Positions 19,230 to 27,545 of a stretch of DNA of 64,000 nucleotides are shown here, in pieces. The DNA is from Flavobacterium hydatis (GTDB lineage Bacteria; Bacteroidota; Bacteroidia; Flavobacteriales; Flavobacteriaceae): positions 248,001 to 312,000 of the forward strand of contig NZ_JPRM01000003.1 of NCBI RefSeq assembly GCF_000737695.1. The letters are read 5' to 3'. The translations under genes were made by a program, and so were the position numbers. Numbering within the stretch: position 1 is the stretch's first letter; the number at the start of each line of letters is the position of its first letter. Under the pieces are notes generated by a model. That model was not told where the DNA came from and ran no database searches. It was given only the letters and a program-made list of their open reading frames with translations.

Positions 19230-20237
19230 ATGAGTTCAGAGAAAGAAGCCAAATTAAAAGCGCTACAACTTACGCTTGATAAACTTGATAAGACTTACGG
19301 AAAAGGAACCGTGATGAAAATGGGCGATAAAGCCATTGTTGAAGTAGAAACAATTTCATCAGGATCATTAGGAGTAGATTTAGCTTTAGGTGTAAACGGT
19401 TACCCTAAAGGAAGAATTATCGAAATATACGGACCAGAATCTTCTGGTAAGACTACACTAACATTACATGCTATTGCCGAAGCTCAAAAGGCGGGTGGAA
19501 TTGCTGCATTTATTGATGCTGAGCATGCTTTTGATAGAAATTATGCTGAAAAATTAGGAATCGATATCGAAAACTTAATTATTTCTCAACCTGATAATGG
19601 GGAACAAGCATTAGAAATTGCTGAGAACTTAATCCGTTCAGGAGCAATTGATATTGTGGTAATTGACTCTGTTGCTGCTTTAACTCCAAAAAGTGAGATT
19701 GAAGGAGAAATGGGAGATTCTAAAATGGGACTTCACGCACGTTTAATGTCTCAGGCACTTCGTAAACTTACAGGAACAATTAGCAAAACAAATTGTACTG
19801 TATTCTTCATTAACCAGTTAAGAGAAAAAATTGGTGTAATGTTCGGAAATCCTGAAACTACAACTGGTGGTAACGCATTAAAATTCTACGCTTCGGTACG
19901 TTTAGATATTCGTCGTTCTTCTCAAATTAAAGATGGAGATAACGTAATTGGAAACAGAACCAAAGTAAAAATCGTTAAAAACAAAGTTGCTCCACCATTT
20001 AAAACTGCCGAATTCGATATTATGTACGGAGAAGGAGTTTCTAAAACAGGAGAAATCTTAGATTTAGCTGTTGAATTTGAAATCGTTAAAAAAGCAGGTT
20101 CATGGTTTAGCTACGGTGAAACAAAATTAGGACAAGGTCGTGATGCTGTAAAATCGCTAATTAAAGACAATCCAGAATTGGCAGAAGAGCTAGAAGTTAA
20201 GATTAAAGCACATATCAAAGAATTGGCAAGCGCCTAA
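19230..20237 (+). CDS. recA: Recombinase RecA
   Basis: This is a full-length RecA: Walker [10 protein letters not shown], the DAEHAFDR strand, VVIDSVAAL (Walker B), the loop with [10 protein letters not shown] and [21 protein letters not shown], and a C-terminal helical domain. I prefer ATG 19230 (MSSEKEAK), which gives 335 residues and the usual distance to the first conserved motif; an in-frame ATG at 19206 would add eight residues. RecA forms filaments on single-stranded DNA for recombination and repair. No LexA-type operator is evident upstream. A perfect intrinsic terminator follows. Confidence 0.97.
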   Translation: MSSEKEAKLKALQLTLDKLDKTYGKGTVMKMGDKAIVEVETISSGSLGVDLALGVNGYPKGRIIEIYGPESSGKTTLTLHAIAEAQKAGGIAAFIDAEHAFDRNYAEKLGIDIENLIISQPDNGEQALEIAENLIRSGAIDIVVIDSVAALTPKSEIEGEMGDSKMGLHARLMSQALRKLTGTISKTNCTVFFINQLREKIGVMFGNPETTTGGNALKFYASVRLDIRRSSQIKDGDNVIGNRTKVKIVKNKVAPPFKTAEFDIMYGEGVSKTGEILDLAVEFEIVKKAGSWFSYGETKLGQGRDAVKSLIKDNPELAEELEVKIKAHIKELASA

Positions 20238-20244
20238 AAATATA

Positions 20245-20270
20245 AAACCCGAATTAATTCGGGTTTTTTT
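20245..20270 (+). terminator. recA intrinsic terminator
   Basis: Perfect stem AAACCCGAA/TTCGGGTTT with a TTAA loop, followed by a T run, 8 bp after the recA stop. Confidence 0.9.
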
Positions 20271-20490
20271 GTGCTTTTTACGCAACCTTTTTCTATAAAT
20301 CACATCTATACAAAGAATAGTAGTTTTTAAGCCTTAAAAAGGCTCTTTATTATGAATTTTTAAAACATAAAAGATGAAGAAGAAACTGGAAACGTTATTC
20401 CAAAATCACTGGATAACAAAAAGAAAATTGAGAATGGTAATGAATTTTATTTCTAAAAAAATCATACACCGATAAGGCAAAATTTACTTT

Positions 20491-21288
20491 TTAAGAATTA
20501 ACGCTTGACTCTTGTTCTTGCAAAACTAAATCTTCCTGAAAGATTTTGTCTTTGTGAAACACTAACAATTGTCTATAAATCAACTGTCTTACTTGGTCTC
20601 GAAGGTCTTTTCTGTCTTCGGGATTAAGCTTTGCTGTTTCTATAAACGAGTGAATTTTTACTCTCATTTTTCCTGGACTTCCGCTAAAAAAAGTGTAAGA
20701 AAATCGCTTTTTATTATCAGCATAAGTAATCGGAACAATCGGAATATGATGTTCGATGGCTAAACGAAAAGCCCCATCTTTAAACTCATCCAAAACTATA
20801 GATTCATCATCTGGAACTCCTCCTTCAGGAAAAATACAGATGCTTAAACCTTGACTCAAACGCTTTTGAGCTCTGTTAAAAACATCCATCTTACTTTTAG
20901 AAGATTTTCTGTCAACCAAAATGCACGTTCTTTTGTAGAAAAAACCAAACAACGGAATCTTCGAAAGTTCTTTTTTTCCAACAAAAACAAATGGATTTTT
21001 AATAATAGCCAACGTTAGCATGATGTCGGTCATCGAAGTATGATTAGCCACAATCATGTAGCTTTTATGAGGATCTAAGGCTTGCTCCTTCTCTACTTTG
21101 TAGTAAAATCCCATTCCGAAAAGAATGAATTTTGCCCAAATTCTTGCCATTTTAAAGAAATACGGATAGCCGCTTTCAGTAAGAATCGATAGAACCAAAA
21201 ATGGAAACATTACCAATATCGGGATGGCCATTAATACATAAAACCAAACACGCCAAATAACCCAAAAAACAATTTTAAATCCTTTCAT
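20491..21288 (-). CDS. plsC: 1-acyl-sn-glycerol-3-phosphate acyltransferase (PlsC family)
   Basis: The protein has 265 residues from ATG 21288 (MKGFKIVFWVIW). The HX4D catalytic motif (NHTSMTD, His about 82), the FPEGG substrate motif and PIVPITYAD are all present. An N-terminal hydrophobic stretch anchors it to the inner membrane. It transfers an acyl chain to lysophosphatidic acid to form phosphatidic acid. The ORF stays open to 21357, but a TACATTTG -7 element (21301-21294) sits 5 nt before ATG 21288, which makes the shorter form the natural start and predicts a leaderless mRNA. Confidence 0.88.
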   Translation of the reverse strand: MKGFKIVFWVIWRVWFYVLMAIPILVMFPFLVLSILTESGYPYFFKMARIWAKFILFGMGFYYKVEKEQALDPHKSYMIVANHTSMTDIMLTLAIIKNPFVFVGKKELSKIPLFGFFYKRTCILVDRKSSKSKMDVFNRAQKRLSQGLSICIFPEGGVPDDESIVLDEFKDGAFRLAIEHHIPIVPITYADNKKRFSYTFFSGSPGKMRVKIHSFIETAKLNPEDRKDLRDQVRQLIYRQLLVFHKDKIFQEDLVLQEQESSVNS

Positions 21289-21293
21289 AGATT

Positions 21294-21301
21294 CAAATGT
21301 A
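21294..21301 (-). promoter_or_regulatory. TACATTTG -7 element of plsC
   Basis: A perfect minus-strand TAnnTTTG lies 5 nt upstream of ATG 21288. It lies inside the extended ORF, so it argues against the start at 21357. Confidence 0.6.
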
Positions 21302-21484
21302 GTAAAACAGAAATGAATTTTGCAAAAAGAATTTATTAGGAAAGAATTTAACCGCAAATTTTATCATTAACAGCAAAACACACAAGATGTTTATTTAACA
21401 CAGAGAGCACAAAGTTTTTCGCGGAGATAAAAAAGCATAAATTATAAGAAAATAATTATTAAATTTAGCTTTTTTTAATTTAAT

Positions 21485-21862
21485 ATGACTGAAAACGAAA
21501 TATCAACAACAATTATCGGATTAGCAATTCAAGTACATAAAGCGCTTGGTCCTGGTTTATTAGAGAATACATACAAAGAGTGCTTATATTATAAAATCAC
21601 AAAGCATGGTCTTTTCGTAGAGAAGGAAAAAGCAATTCCAATAACTTTTGAAGAAGTAAAATTAGATTGTGGCTATCGTGTTGATTTATTGGTAGAAAAC
21701 AAATTAATCATTGAACTTAAAAGTGTAGAATCACTAAGTACAATACATTTAGCCCAAACCCTAACCTACTTAAAACTGGGAAATTATAAACTGGGGTTGC
21801 TCATAAATTTTAATGAAATATTACTGAAAAACGGAATCCGAAGAGTAATAAACAACTTCTAA
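21485..21862 (+). CDS. GxxExxY family protein
   Basis: The protein has 125 residues with the diagnostic GLLENTY motif near residue 27 and a PD-(D/E)xK-like core (YRVDLLVENKLIIELKSVE), in which the D-x(n)-ExK residues are visible. The family is widespread in Bacteroidetes and is often found next to short repeats; its function is not established, although the nuclease-like fold suggests nucleic-acid binding or cleavage. Here both flanks carry the degenerate CTTTG-rich repeats. The gene appears to be a single unit. Confidence 0.82.
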   Translation: MTENEISTTIIGLAIQVHKALGPGLLENTYKECLYYKITKHGLFVEKEKAIPITFEEVKLDCGYRVDLLVENKLIIELKSVESLSTIHLAQTLTYLKLGNYKLGLLINFNEILLKNGIRRVINNF

Positions 21863-22320
21863 ATAACACTAAACTTTGTGAACTTAAATATAAAAAAATC
21901 TTTAATCGTAATAACCTAAGCCACAGCTTTAAGAACTCTGCGGAAACCTCTGCTCCCTCTGTGTTAAAATAACTTTATCTTAATTCCCAAAGGCCAAAGC
22001 TTTGTCAACTTTGTGAACTTTGCGGAAACCTTTGTATTCTCTGCGTAAAAAAACTATTTAATAGCAATAACCTAAGTCACAGCTTTGTGAACTCTGAGAA
22101 AACCTCTGTAATCTCTGCGTTAAAAAAACTCTTTAATCGTAATAATCTAAGCCAAAATATTTACGAAAATCTTTATGCCCTCTGCGTTAAAAATCTATTT
22201 AATCTTTATAATCTGTGGCGAAAACCCATACATTATTTGTGTTAAATAAAAACTTTGAGAAAAACTTTGCAGACTTTGTGTAAAACTTTGCGAACTTTGC
22301 GGTTAAGAAAAAAATTTAGC
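21863..22320. repeat. Gene-free region of degenerate CTTTGTGAACTTTGCGG-type repeats
   Basis: This 458-bp stretch is built from degenerate copies of phrases such as CTTTGTGAACTTTGCGG and CTCTGCGTTAAAAAA, with at least four units of 100-130 bp. Related text occurs at 21373-21440, in the tandem array at 55610-56025 and at 63960-63990. The last unit ends 10-15 bp before trpS and supplies several TTTG-containing phrases that may act as its promoter. Confidence 0.7.
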
Positions 22321-23292
22321 ATGGCAAAAATACTTACAGGCGTACAAAGTACTGGAACGCCGCACTTAGGCAACTTATTGGGAGCAATTATTCCTGCAAT
22401 CGAATTATCTAACAAACCAGAAAACAATTCATTTTTGTTTATCGCCGATTTGCATTCGATTACACAAATAAAAGACGGTAAAACTCTAAGAGAGAATACC
22501 TATAGCGTTGCTGCTGCCTGGCTTGCTTTTGGATTAGATATTGACCGTGTTACTTTTTACAGACAATCTGATGTTACACAAACAACAGAGTTAACTTGGT
22601 ATTTAAGCTGTTTTTTTCCTTTTCAAAGATTAACATTAGCGCATTCTTTCAAAGATAAAGCGGATCGTCTTGATGATGTAAACGCTGGATTATTCTCTTA
22701 CCCAATGTTAATGGCAGCAGATATTTTACTTTATGACGCAGAATTTGTTCCAGTTGGAAAAGATCAATTACAACATATAGAAATTACTCGTGATGTAGCT
22801 TCGCGTTTTAACCACCAAATGGGAGAAACATTTGTAATTCCAGAAGCTAAAATTCAAGAAGACAGTATGTTGATTCCTGGAACAAATGGAGGAAAAATGA
22901 GTAAATCGGCTAATAATTTTATCGATATATTCTTAGATGATAAAACGTTGCGCAAGCAAGTAATGAGTATCGAAACGGATAGTACACCACTAGAAGAACC
23001 TAAGAACCCAGATACTTGTAATGCATTTGCAATTTATTCGCTTATGGCAACAGAAGAGCAAATTGCTACAATGAGGGCCAATTATTTAGGCGGAAATTAT
23101 GGTTATGGTCATGCCAAACAAGCATTGTTTGAATTGATTACTGAGAAATTCAAAACAGAAAGAGAAAAATACCATTACTACATAAACAACCTAGACGAAG
23201 TAGATGCTTTGCTTAAAAAAGGAACCGAAAAAGCAGCCGTTATTGCAAATGAAGTTCTGGAGAGAGTAAGAGTAAAACTAGGGTTTAACTAG
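22321..23292 (+). CDS. trpS: Tryptophanyl-tRNA synthetase
   Basis: The protein has 323 residues from ATG 22321 (MAKILTGVQSTGTPHLGN). The longer ORF from 22255 runs through intergenic repeat and has a low-complexity N-terminus, so it is rejected. The class I HIGH motif is HLGN (residues 15-18) and KMSKS is at 192-196. It charges tRNA-Trp and therefore sets the signal sensed by the trp attenuator at 59.6 kb. A perfect terminator follows. Confidence 0.95.
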   Translation: MAKILTGVQSTGTPHLGNLLGAIIPAIELSNKPENNSFLFIADLHSITQIKDGKTLRENTYSVAAAWLAFGLDIDRVTFYRQSDVTQTTELTWYLSCFFPFQRLTLAHSFKDKADRLDDVNAGLFSYPMLMAADILLYDAEFVPVGKDQLQHIEITRDVASRFNHQMGETFVIPEAKIQEDSMLIPGTNGGKMSKSANNFIDIFLDDKTLRKQVMSIETDSTPLEEPKNPDTCNAFAIYSLMATEEQIATMRANYLGGNYGYGHAKQALFELITEKFKTEREKYHYYINNLDEVDALLKKGTEKAAVIANEVLERVRVKLGFN

Positions 23293-23313
23293 AAAACTAA
23301 AGTAAATATTATG

Positions 23314-23348
23314 CCTGCAAAGTCTTATTGATTTTGCAGGTTTTTTTT
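23314..23348 (+). terminator. trpS intrinsic terminator
   Basis: CCTGCAAA (23314-23321) pairs with TTTGCAGG (23333-23340), followed by eight T. Confidence 0.9.
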
Positions 23349-23431
23349 ATCAAACAACATTTACTAAATCGATTTAGTAACTATAAAAAGACTTATAACT
23401 AATCAATCTAAAGGTATTAAATTCCATAATC

Positions 23432-23535
23432 TTGTCTTTTCGACGAAGGAGAAATCTTCACAAGGAGCTCTGTAAACTGAATCACAAATCTTTGTCGAGT
23501 TTCGCACTGAGATTTCTCCTTCGTCGAAAAGACAA
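23432..23535. repeat. 104-bp palindromic element, copy A
   Basis: Ends 23432-23457 and 23510-23535 are perfect 26-bp inverted repeats (core TTTCGACGAAGGAGAAAT). The middle 52 bp has no ORF. Degenerate copies lie at 33101-33229 and 34055-34182. It looks like a REP- or MITE-like element; no transposase is nearby. Confidence 0.85.
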
Positions 23536-23626
23536 TTTTGTGAAGAAACTTTACGAACTTATCGCTTAAATTCTCAATCCATGATTTCGAGAAAATCTAC
23601 ATAGAGCTTTAATCAAAAGATAAAAA

Positions 23627-24727
23627 TCAAATAGCCTCAAATAACTTTCCAGGTAAAGGGCGAATAACTCCCTTAAGTTCCATATTCAATAACAATCCTG
23701 AGATTTTGTAAATCGGGAAATTGCATTTTAAAGCAATCGTATCCATTAAATCCTTTCCAGTTTTTAGTAAATAATCATAAATTTTCTGTTCGTCGGGTTC
23801 TAACTCTACAAATAGTTGCTTTTGTACCGATTTAGACTTGTTTTCGACGTCCCAGTTTAAAATATAAACCAAATCGGCTGCATTGGTTAGGAGGTTTGCT
23901 TTTTGTGTCTTAATTAAGTTATTACAGCCTTGGCTAAATTTATCCGTAGTTCGTCCAGGTACAGCAAAAACATCCCGATTATAATCATTCGCCATATTTG
24001 CTGTAATAAGTGATCCTCCTTTATCTGCAGATTCTATAACGATTGTAGCTTCGCTCATGCCAGCAACAATACGATTTCGACGTACAAAATTTTCTTTATC
24101 AGGGTTAGACGAGCTCCAAAACTCGGTCATAAAGCCACCATTTTGTTCTACTCTCGCAACATATTTTTTATGAGTTTTGGGATATATTTGGTTTAATCCA
24201 TGAGCAACAACACCAATAGTCTGGAGATTATTATCCATTGCTAGTTGGTGCGCAACAATATCAACACCATAAGCAAAACCACTTACAATAATAGGATCCA
24301 AAGGAGCTAAATCTTCTATTAACTTTTTACAAAATTCCATTCCGTACGACGTGATTTGTCTCGTTCCTACAATACTTATGATTTTTTTATCCTTCAAATC
24401 TATGTTTCCGGAGCTAAATAACAAAACGGGAGAATCCATGCAATGTTTCAAACGATCAGGATAGGTATTGTCCTGAAAAAAACTTATATTAATCTTATTT
24501 GCATGAATAAAATCTAGTTCTTTTTGAGCTTTTTCAAAAATTGACTTTTCTTTAATATTCTTCAATAAAACAGATCCAACTCCATCAATAGTAGCAAGTT
24601 GTGATGACTTCGTTTTAAAAATTGCTTCGGCAGTGCCACAATGTAGCAATAGCTTCTTTGCCATTATATCTCCCACTCCATCAACACTTTGTAAGGCTAA
24701 TAAATAAAATAAATCCTGATCAGACAT
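23627..24727 (-). CDS. dprA: DNA-processing protein DprA
   Basis: The protein has 366 residues. An N-terminal HhH-like region (LLALQSVDGVGDIMAKKLL and a second hairpin IDGVGSVLLKNI) precedes the Rossmann-fold DprA domain with IVGTRQITSYG, VSGFAYGVDIVAHQLA, FAVPGR and SQGCNNLI. A C-terminal winged-helix-like segment follows (LLKTGKDLMDTIALKCNF). DprA loads RecA on incoming single-stranded DNA during natural transformation. It stands alone on the minus strand, with the copy A palindromic element downstream. Confidence 0.92.
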   Translation of the reverse strand: MSDQDLFYLLALQSVDGVGDIMAKKLLLHCGTAEAIFKTKSSQLATIDGVGSVLLKNIKEKSIFEKAQKELDFIHANKINISFFQDNTYPDRLKHCMDSPVLLFSSGNIDLKDKKIISIVGTRQITSYGMEFCKKLIEDLAPLDPIIVSGFAYGVDIVAHQLAMDNNLQTIGVVAHGLNQIYPKTHKKYVARVEQNGGFMTEFWSSSNPDKENFVRRNRIVAGMSEATIVIESADKGGSLITANMANDYNRDVFAVPGRTTDKFSQGCNNLIKTQKANLLTNAADLVYILNWDVENKSKSVQKQLFVELEPDEQKIYDYLLKTGKDLMDTIALKCNFPIYKISGLLLNMELKGVIRPLPGKLFEAI

Positions 24728-24951
24728 TTGCCTATATAATTTGGTTATACAAATAAAACAAAACCCTTATTTGTTATTTACAAAGATGATAATTTTGCGT
24801 AAATTCTTCCCAAAAAAATTAAACTTAAAAAAATAATTATAAATTGAAAAAAAATGAGTTTTCGTAAATACATAGATTTCAAATGTTTACATAAAGTTTT
24901 GAATTGTTAATAAAAATTGTGAATAAAATTTTGATAACTATTTACGTTGTC

Positions 24952-24959
24952 TAACTTTG
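24952..24959 (+). promoter_or_regulatory. TAACTTTG -7 element of the HU/SPOR gene
   Basis: A perfect TAnnTTTG lies 5 nt before ATG 24965, with TTG (-33) at 24931-24933, 18 nt away. It overlaps the TTG codon-led extension at 24947 and so fixes the start at 24965. A leaderless mRNA is predicted. Confidence 0.6.
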
Positions 24960-24964
24960 TTACT

Positions 24965-25909
24965 ATGAAAATCGAAACTTACATCGCGCAGTTATTGTAT
25001 CGTTATCAGTGTGTAACGGTTCCTGGGTTTGGAGCTTTTTTAACCGAAATTCAATCGGCTCAACTTAATGAAGGCACAAATTCTTTTTTTCCACCGAAAA
25101 AATTAATTTCTTTCAATTCACACATCAAGAACAATGATGGCTTGTTGGCAAATCATATTGCTCAAACAGAAAAAACATCATATAAATTTGCTGTGAGTGC
25201 ACTTCATTTTGAGGTTTTGAGCTGGAAAAAAGAATTAGAAGATAACGGTTTTCTTTCAATAAAAAATGTTGGGGAAATTAGACTCAATGCAGACAAAAAC
25301 CCTGTGTTTACTCCAAATGATCAGAATAATTATTTAGCTACTTCTTTTGGTTTAAGCCCATTCATTTCTCCTATGGTTAAAAGAGAAGCTTTCGAAAAAC
25401 AAATCGAAGCTTTAGTAGAAGATACAGATGAAAATGAAGCAATTGAATTATCAGGATATAGAAATTCTTATTTAAAATATGCTGCAATTTTTATTCTAGC
25501 TTTAGGTGTTACTGGTAGTATTGGTTACCCAATGTATCAAAACCAAATTGCTAGCCAAACTGTTCTTGTAGAAACAGCTGTACAAAAGCAAGTTCAGAAT
25601 AAAATTCAGGAAGCTACTTTCTTTATAAAAAACCCAATGCCAGCGGTAACTCTTTCTGTAAAAGAAGATAAATTACCAATGCCTTATCACATTATGGCTG
25701 GTGCTTTTAGAAGCGAAAAAAATGCAGAAAAAGCATATAAACAATTGAAAAAAGCTGGTTATGATGCTAAAATAATTCCTGCAAACAGACACGGTCTTTT
25801 CCCTGTTTTGTATGGTAGTTATGCTACAATGCGTGAAGCAGAAAAAGCACAGAAAGAAATTCAAAATACTATAAATCCTGATGCCTGGATTTTAATAGAA
25901 ACTCTATAA
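24965..25909 (+). CDS. CCDC81-type HU domain and SPOR domain membrane protein
   Basis: The protein has 314 residues from ATG 24965. The N-terminal half (about 1-125) matches the two prokaryotic CCDC81-like HU domains (IAQLLYRYQCVTVPGFGAFL; FLSIKNVGEIRL). A single transmembrane segment follows at about 172-190, and a C-terminal SPOR domain at about 235-314 (YHIMAGAFRSEKNAEKAYKQ). SPOR domains bind denuded septal peptidoglycan. The layout places the HU part in the cytoplasm and SPOR in the periplasm, so it may link DNA or cytoplasmic partners to the division site. It is a single gene with its own -7 element and terminator. Confidence 0.88.
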   Translation: MKIETYIAQLLYRYQCVTVPGFGAFLTEIQSAQLNEGTNSFFPPKKLISFNSHIKNNDGLLANHIAQTEKTSYKFAVSALHFEVLSWKKELEDNGFLSIKNVGEIRLNADKNPVFTPNDQNNYLATSFGLSPFISPMVKREAFEKQIEALVEDTDENEAIELSGYRNSYLKYAAIFILALGVTGSIGYPMYQNQIASQTVLVETAVQKQVQNKIQEATFFIKNPMPAVTLSVKEDKLPMPYHIMAGAFRSEKNAEKAYKQLKKAGYDAKIIPANRHGLFPVLYGSYATMREAEKAQKEIQNTINPDAWILIETL

Positions 25910-25960
25910 TCATAAAAGAGACAATCATTTAAGATTAAAAGAACAAATTATATTAACTAA

Positions 25961-26000
25961 AAACACCATTTCTTGACAAAAGAAAATGGTGTTTTTTTTT
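25961..26000 (+). terminator. Intrinsic terminator after the HU/SPOR gene
   Basis: AACACCATTT pairs with AAATGGTGTT (minor imperfection in the upper stem), followed by nine or more T. Confidence 0.85.
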
Positions 26001-26106
26001 ACAACCACATAAGCTATAAAAACAATAACATAAGGTTTTTACTATATTTTGTCGGTGTTTTGGAATAATGTTTGCAGAAGTTTTAAAAACATTAAATTTT
26101 AATACC

Positions 26107-26550
26107 ATGAACATTGCACAAAAATTAGGCATCCTTTTTTGCCTTTTAATTACAACACAATCTTTTTATGCACAACAAACAATTACAACGAATTTAACCC
26201 AGGAAATGCTCTTGAAAAAAGAGAAAGAAGACGCAAAGAAAACGTTAGAAAATCAGAAAGAGTTACAAAAAAGACAGGATCAATTAAAGCAAGAACAAAA
26301 CAAAGCAGAGAAGCGTCAGAAAAAGATAGAAGACGCTCAAAACAAAATAGAAAAAACTAAAAAGGAAATAAAGAAAGCTGAGGACAAAAATCTGAAAATT
26401 CAGAATGAAATAACCGTTAACAAACTGCCAGAAAACAAGCTTCAGCAAAAAATGATAAAGTCTAAAGAACAAGAACTTGAAATTTTAAAACTCCAATCTA
26501 AGCTTACGGAACAGCAACAAAATCTAACAAAAATTTTAGATTCTAAATAG
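26107..26550 (+). CDS. Secreted coiled-coil protein, 147 residues
   Basis: I take ATG 26107 (MNIAQKLGILFCLLITTQSF), which begins a signal peptide ending FYAQ; the ORF from 26068 adds only a poor extension. The mature protein is almost entirely Lys/Glu/Gln/Asn-rich heptad-like helix (LKQEQNKAEKRQKKIEDAQ), with no other domain. It is probably a periplasmic coiled coil; I recognise no specific family. It lies between two strong terminators and is therefore monocistronic. Confidence 0.75.
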   Translation: MNIAQKLGILFCLLITTQSFYAQQTITTNLTQEMLLKKEKEDAKKTLENQKELQKRQDQLKQEQNKAEKRQKKIEDAQNKIEKTKKEIKKAEDKNLKIQNEITVNKLPENKLQQKMIKSKEQELEILKLQSKLTEQQQNLTKILDSK

Positions 26551-26568
26551 CCCAAAATTATCTAAAAA

Positions 26569-26605
26569 AGGAAAGCCTATTCTGTTAAATAGGCTTTCCT
26601 TTTTT
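26569..26605 (+). terminator. Intrinsic terminator after the coiled-coil gene
   Basis: A 13-bp perfect stem AGGAAAGCCTATT/AATAGGCTTTCCT with a 6-nt loop and a T run. Confidence 0.9.
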
Positions 26606-26746
26606 AAAATTATAAATAACAATTGGTACAACTTTTATAATACTTATCTAACCTTTGAATGACACAATTAGAATAATAAAAATAAGATAACACGGGTTAA
26701 ATTTAAATAAATAAACAATGCATTAAATAGAAAATAAAATTCTCAA

Positions 26747-27508
26747 CTACCTACGAACAATATTAATATCTTGAGAGATAATCTCCTTTTTATTCTCATA
26801 AATAGATAAATATCCGGGCGGTGAATCATCTGCCCCTACTAAAATAATATAGCATTCGTAACGAAAATTACCATTTATAAAATCATAATAATGGTTCCCT
26901 CCCATTCCATCAAAGACAATTTTCCCATTAGTAATCACTAAATCAGGTTTATCAGTCATTGGTTTATCGATCCTCCACGACGAGTATCTAAGATTTTCAT
27001 TTCCCAAATCATCAATCCTAATTTTATACTTACTCGTTTGTAAAAAACAAATCGGTTCTTTAAACTTAGCAATAGAAAAATGTAATGTCTTTTTCTCATT
27101 CGCGATTAGCTGTTTTTTTTGATTATTCTCAAATTTAGACTGATAATTTACTGATATTAAAGTTCCTGCATCATCAAGCCAAAGCAAGCCATTATAAAGC
27201 ATAATACCTCTTTCTCCAACTAAGGCCCAATCTTTACTTAAACTTGATTTTATAATTTGATTCTTTAACTTCTCATCAAAGATTTCATCATACCTTTTTA
27301 TAAACTCATTTTTATTTTTAATCTCCGGAATGGGATACGATCGGTAAATTGGGTATTTAACATTGTCGGCAATGTCTAATTTTCTATTATTCTTGATGTT
27401 ATCAATAAAATTTTTGACGTTTTTTTCAGATTGCTTATCTAATTTCTGACTAAAACAAAATTGATAGATAAACATAAACAACACAAAATATACAAAACTC
27501 TTTTTCAT
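26747..27508 (-). CDS. Hypothetical secreted protein, 253 residues
   Basis: A signal peptide (MKKSFVYFVLFMFIYQFCFS, about 1-20) precedes a mature region of mixed alpha/beta composition. Visible phrases include FIKRYDEIFDEKLKNQI, which resembles small secreted SnoaL/NTF2-like or DUF-type proteins, and RYECYIILVGADDSPPGYL. I do not recognise a named family. It is 37 bp downstream of the helicase gene on the same strand, so it may be expressed with it, although no functional link is evident. Confidence 0.65.
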   Translation of the reverse strand: MKKSFVYFVLFMFIYQFCFSQKLDKQSEKNVKNFIDNIKNNRKLDIADNVKYPIYRSYPIPEIKNKNEFIKRYDEIFDEKLKNQIIKSSLSKDWALVGERGIMLYNGLLWLDDAGTLISVNYQSKFENNQKKQLIANEKKTLHFSIAKFKEPICFLQTSKYKIRIDDLGNENLRYSSWRIDKPMTDKPDLVITNGKIVFDGMGGNHYYDFINGNFRYECYIILVGADDSPPGYLSIYENKKEIISQDINIVRR

Positions 27509-27545
27509 AATTAAATATATTATATCATAGACAAACTTTAGATAA

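Noticed and set aside
20374..20475. 33-codon ORF (MKKKLETLFQNHWITKRKLR...) between recA and plsC.
   Set aside because: A basic short peptide downstream of the recA terminator, with no -7 element, homologue or conserved feature that I can see. It cannot be called from sequence alone.
24947..24964. TTG-led extension of the HU/SPOR protein.
   Set aside because: It overlaps the TAACTTTG promoter element; ATG 24965 gives the standard N-terminus.
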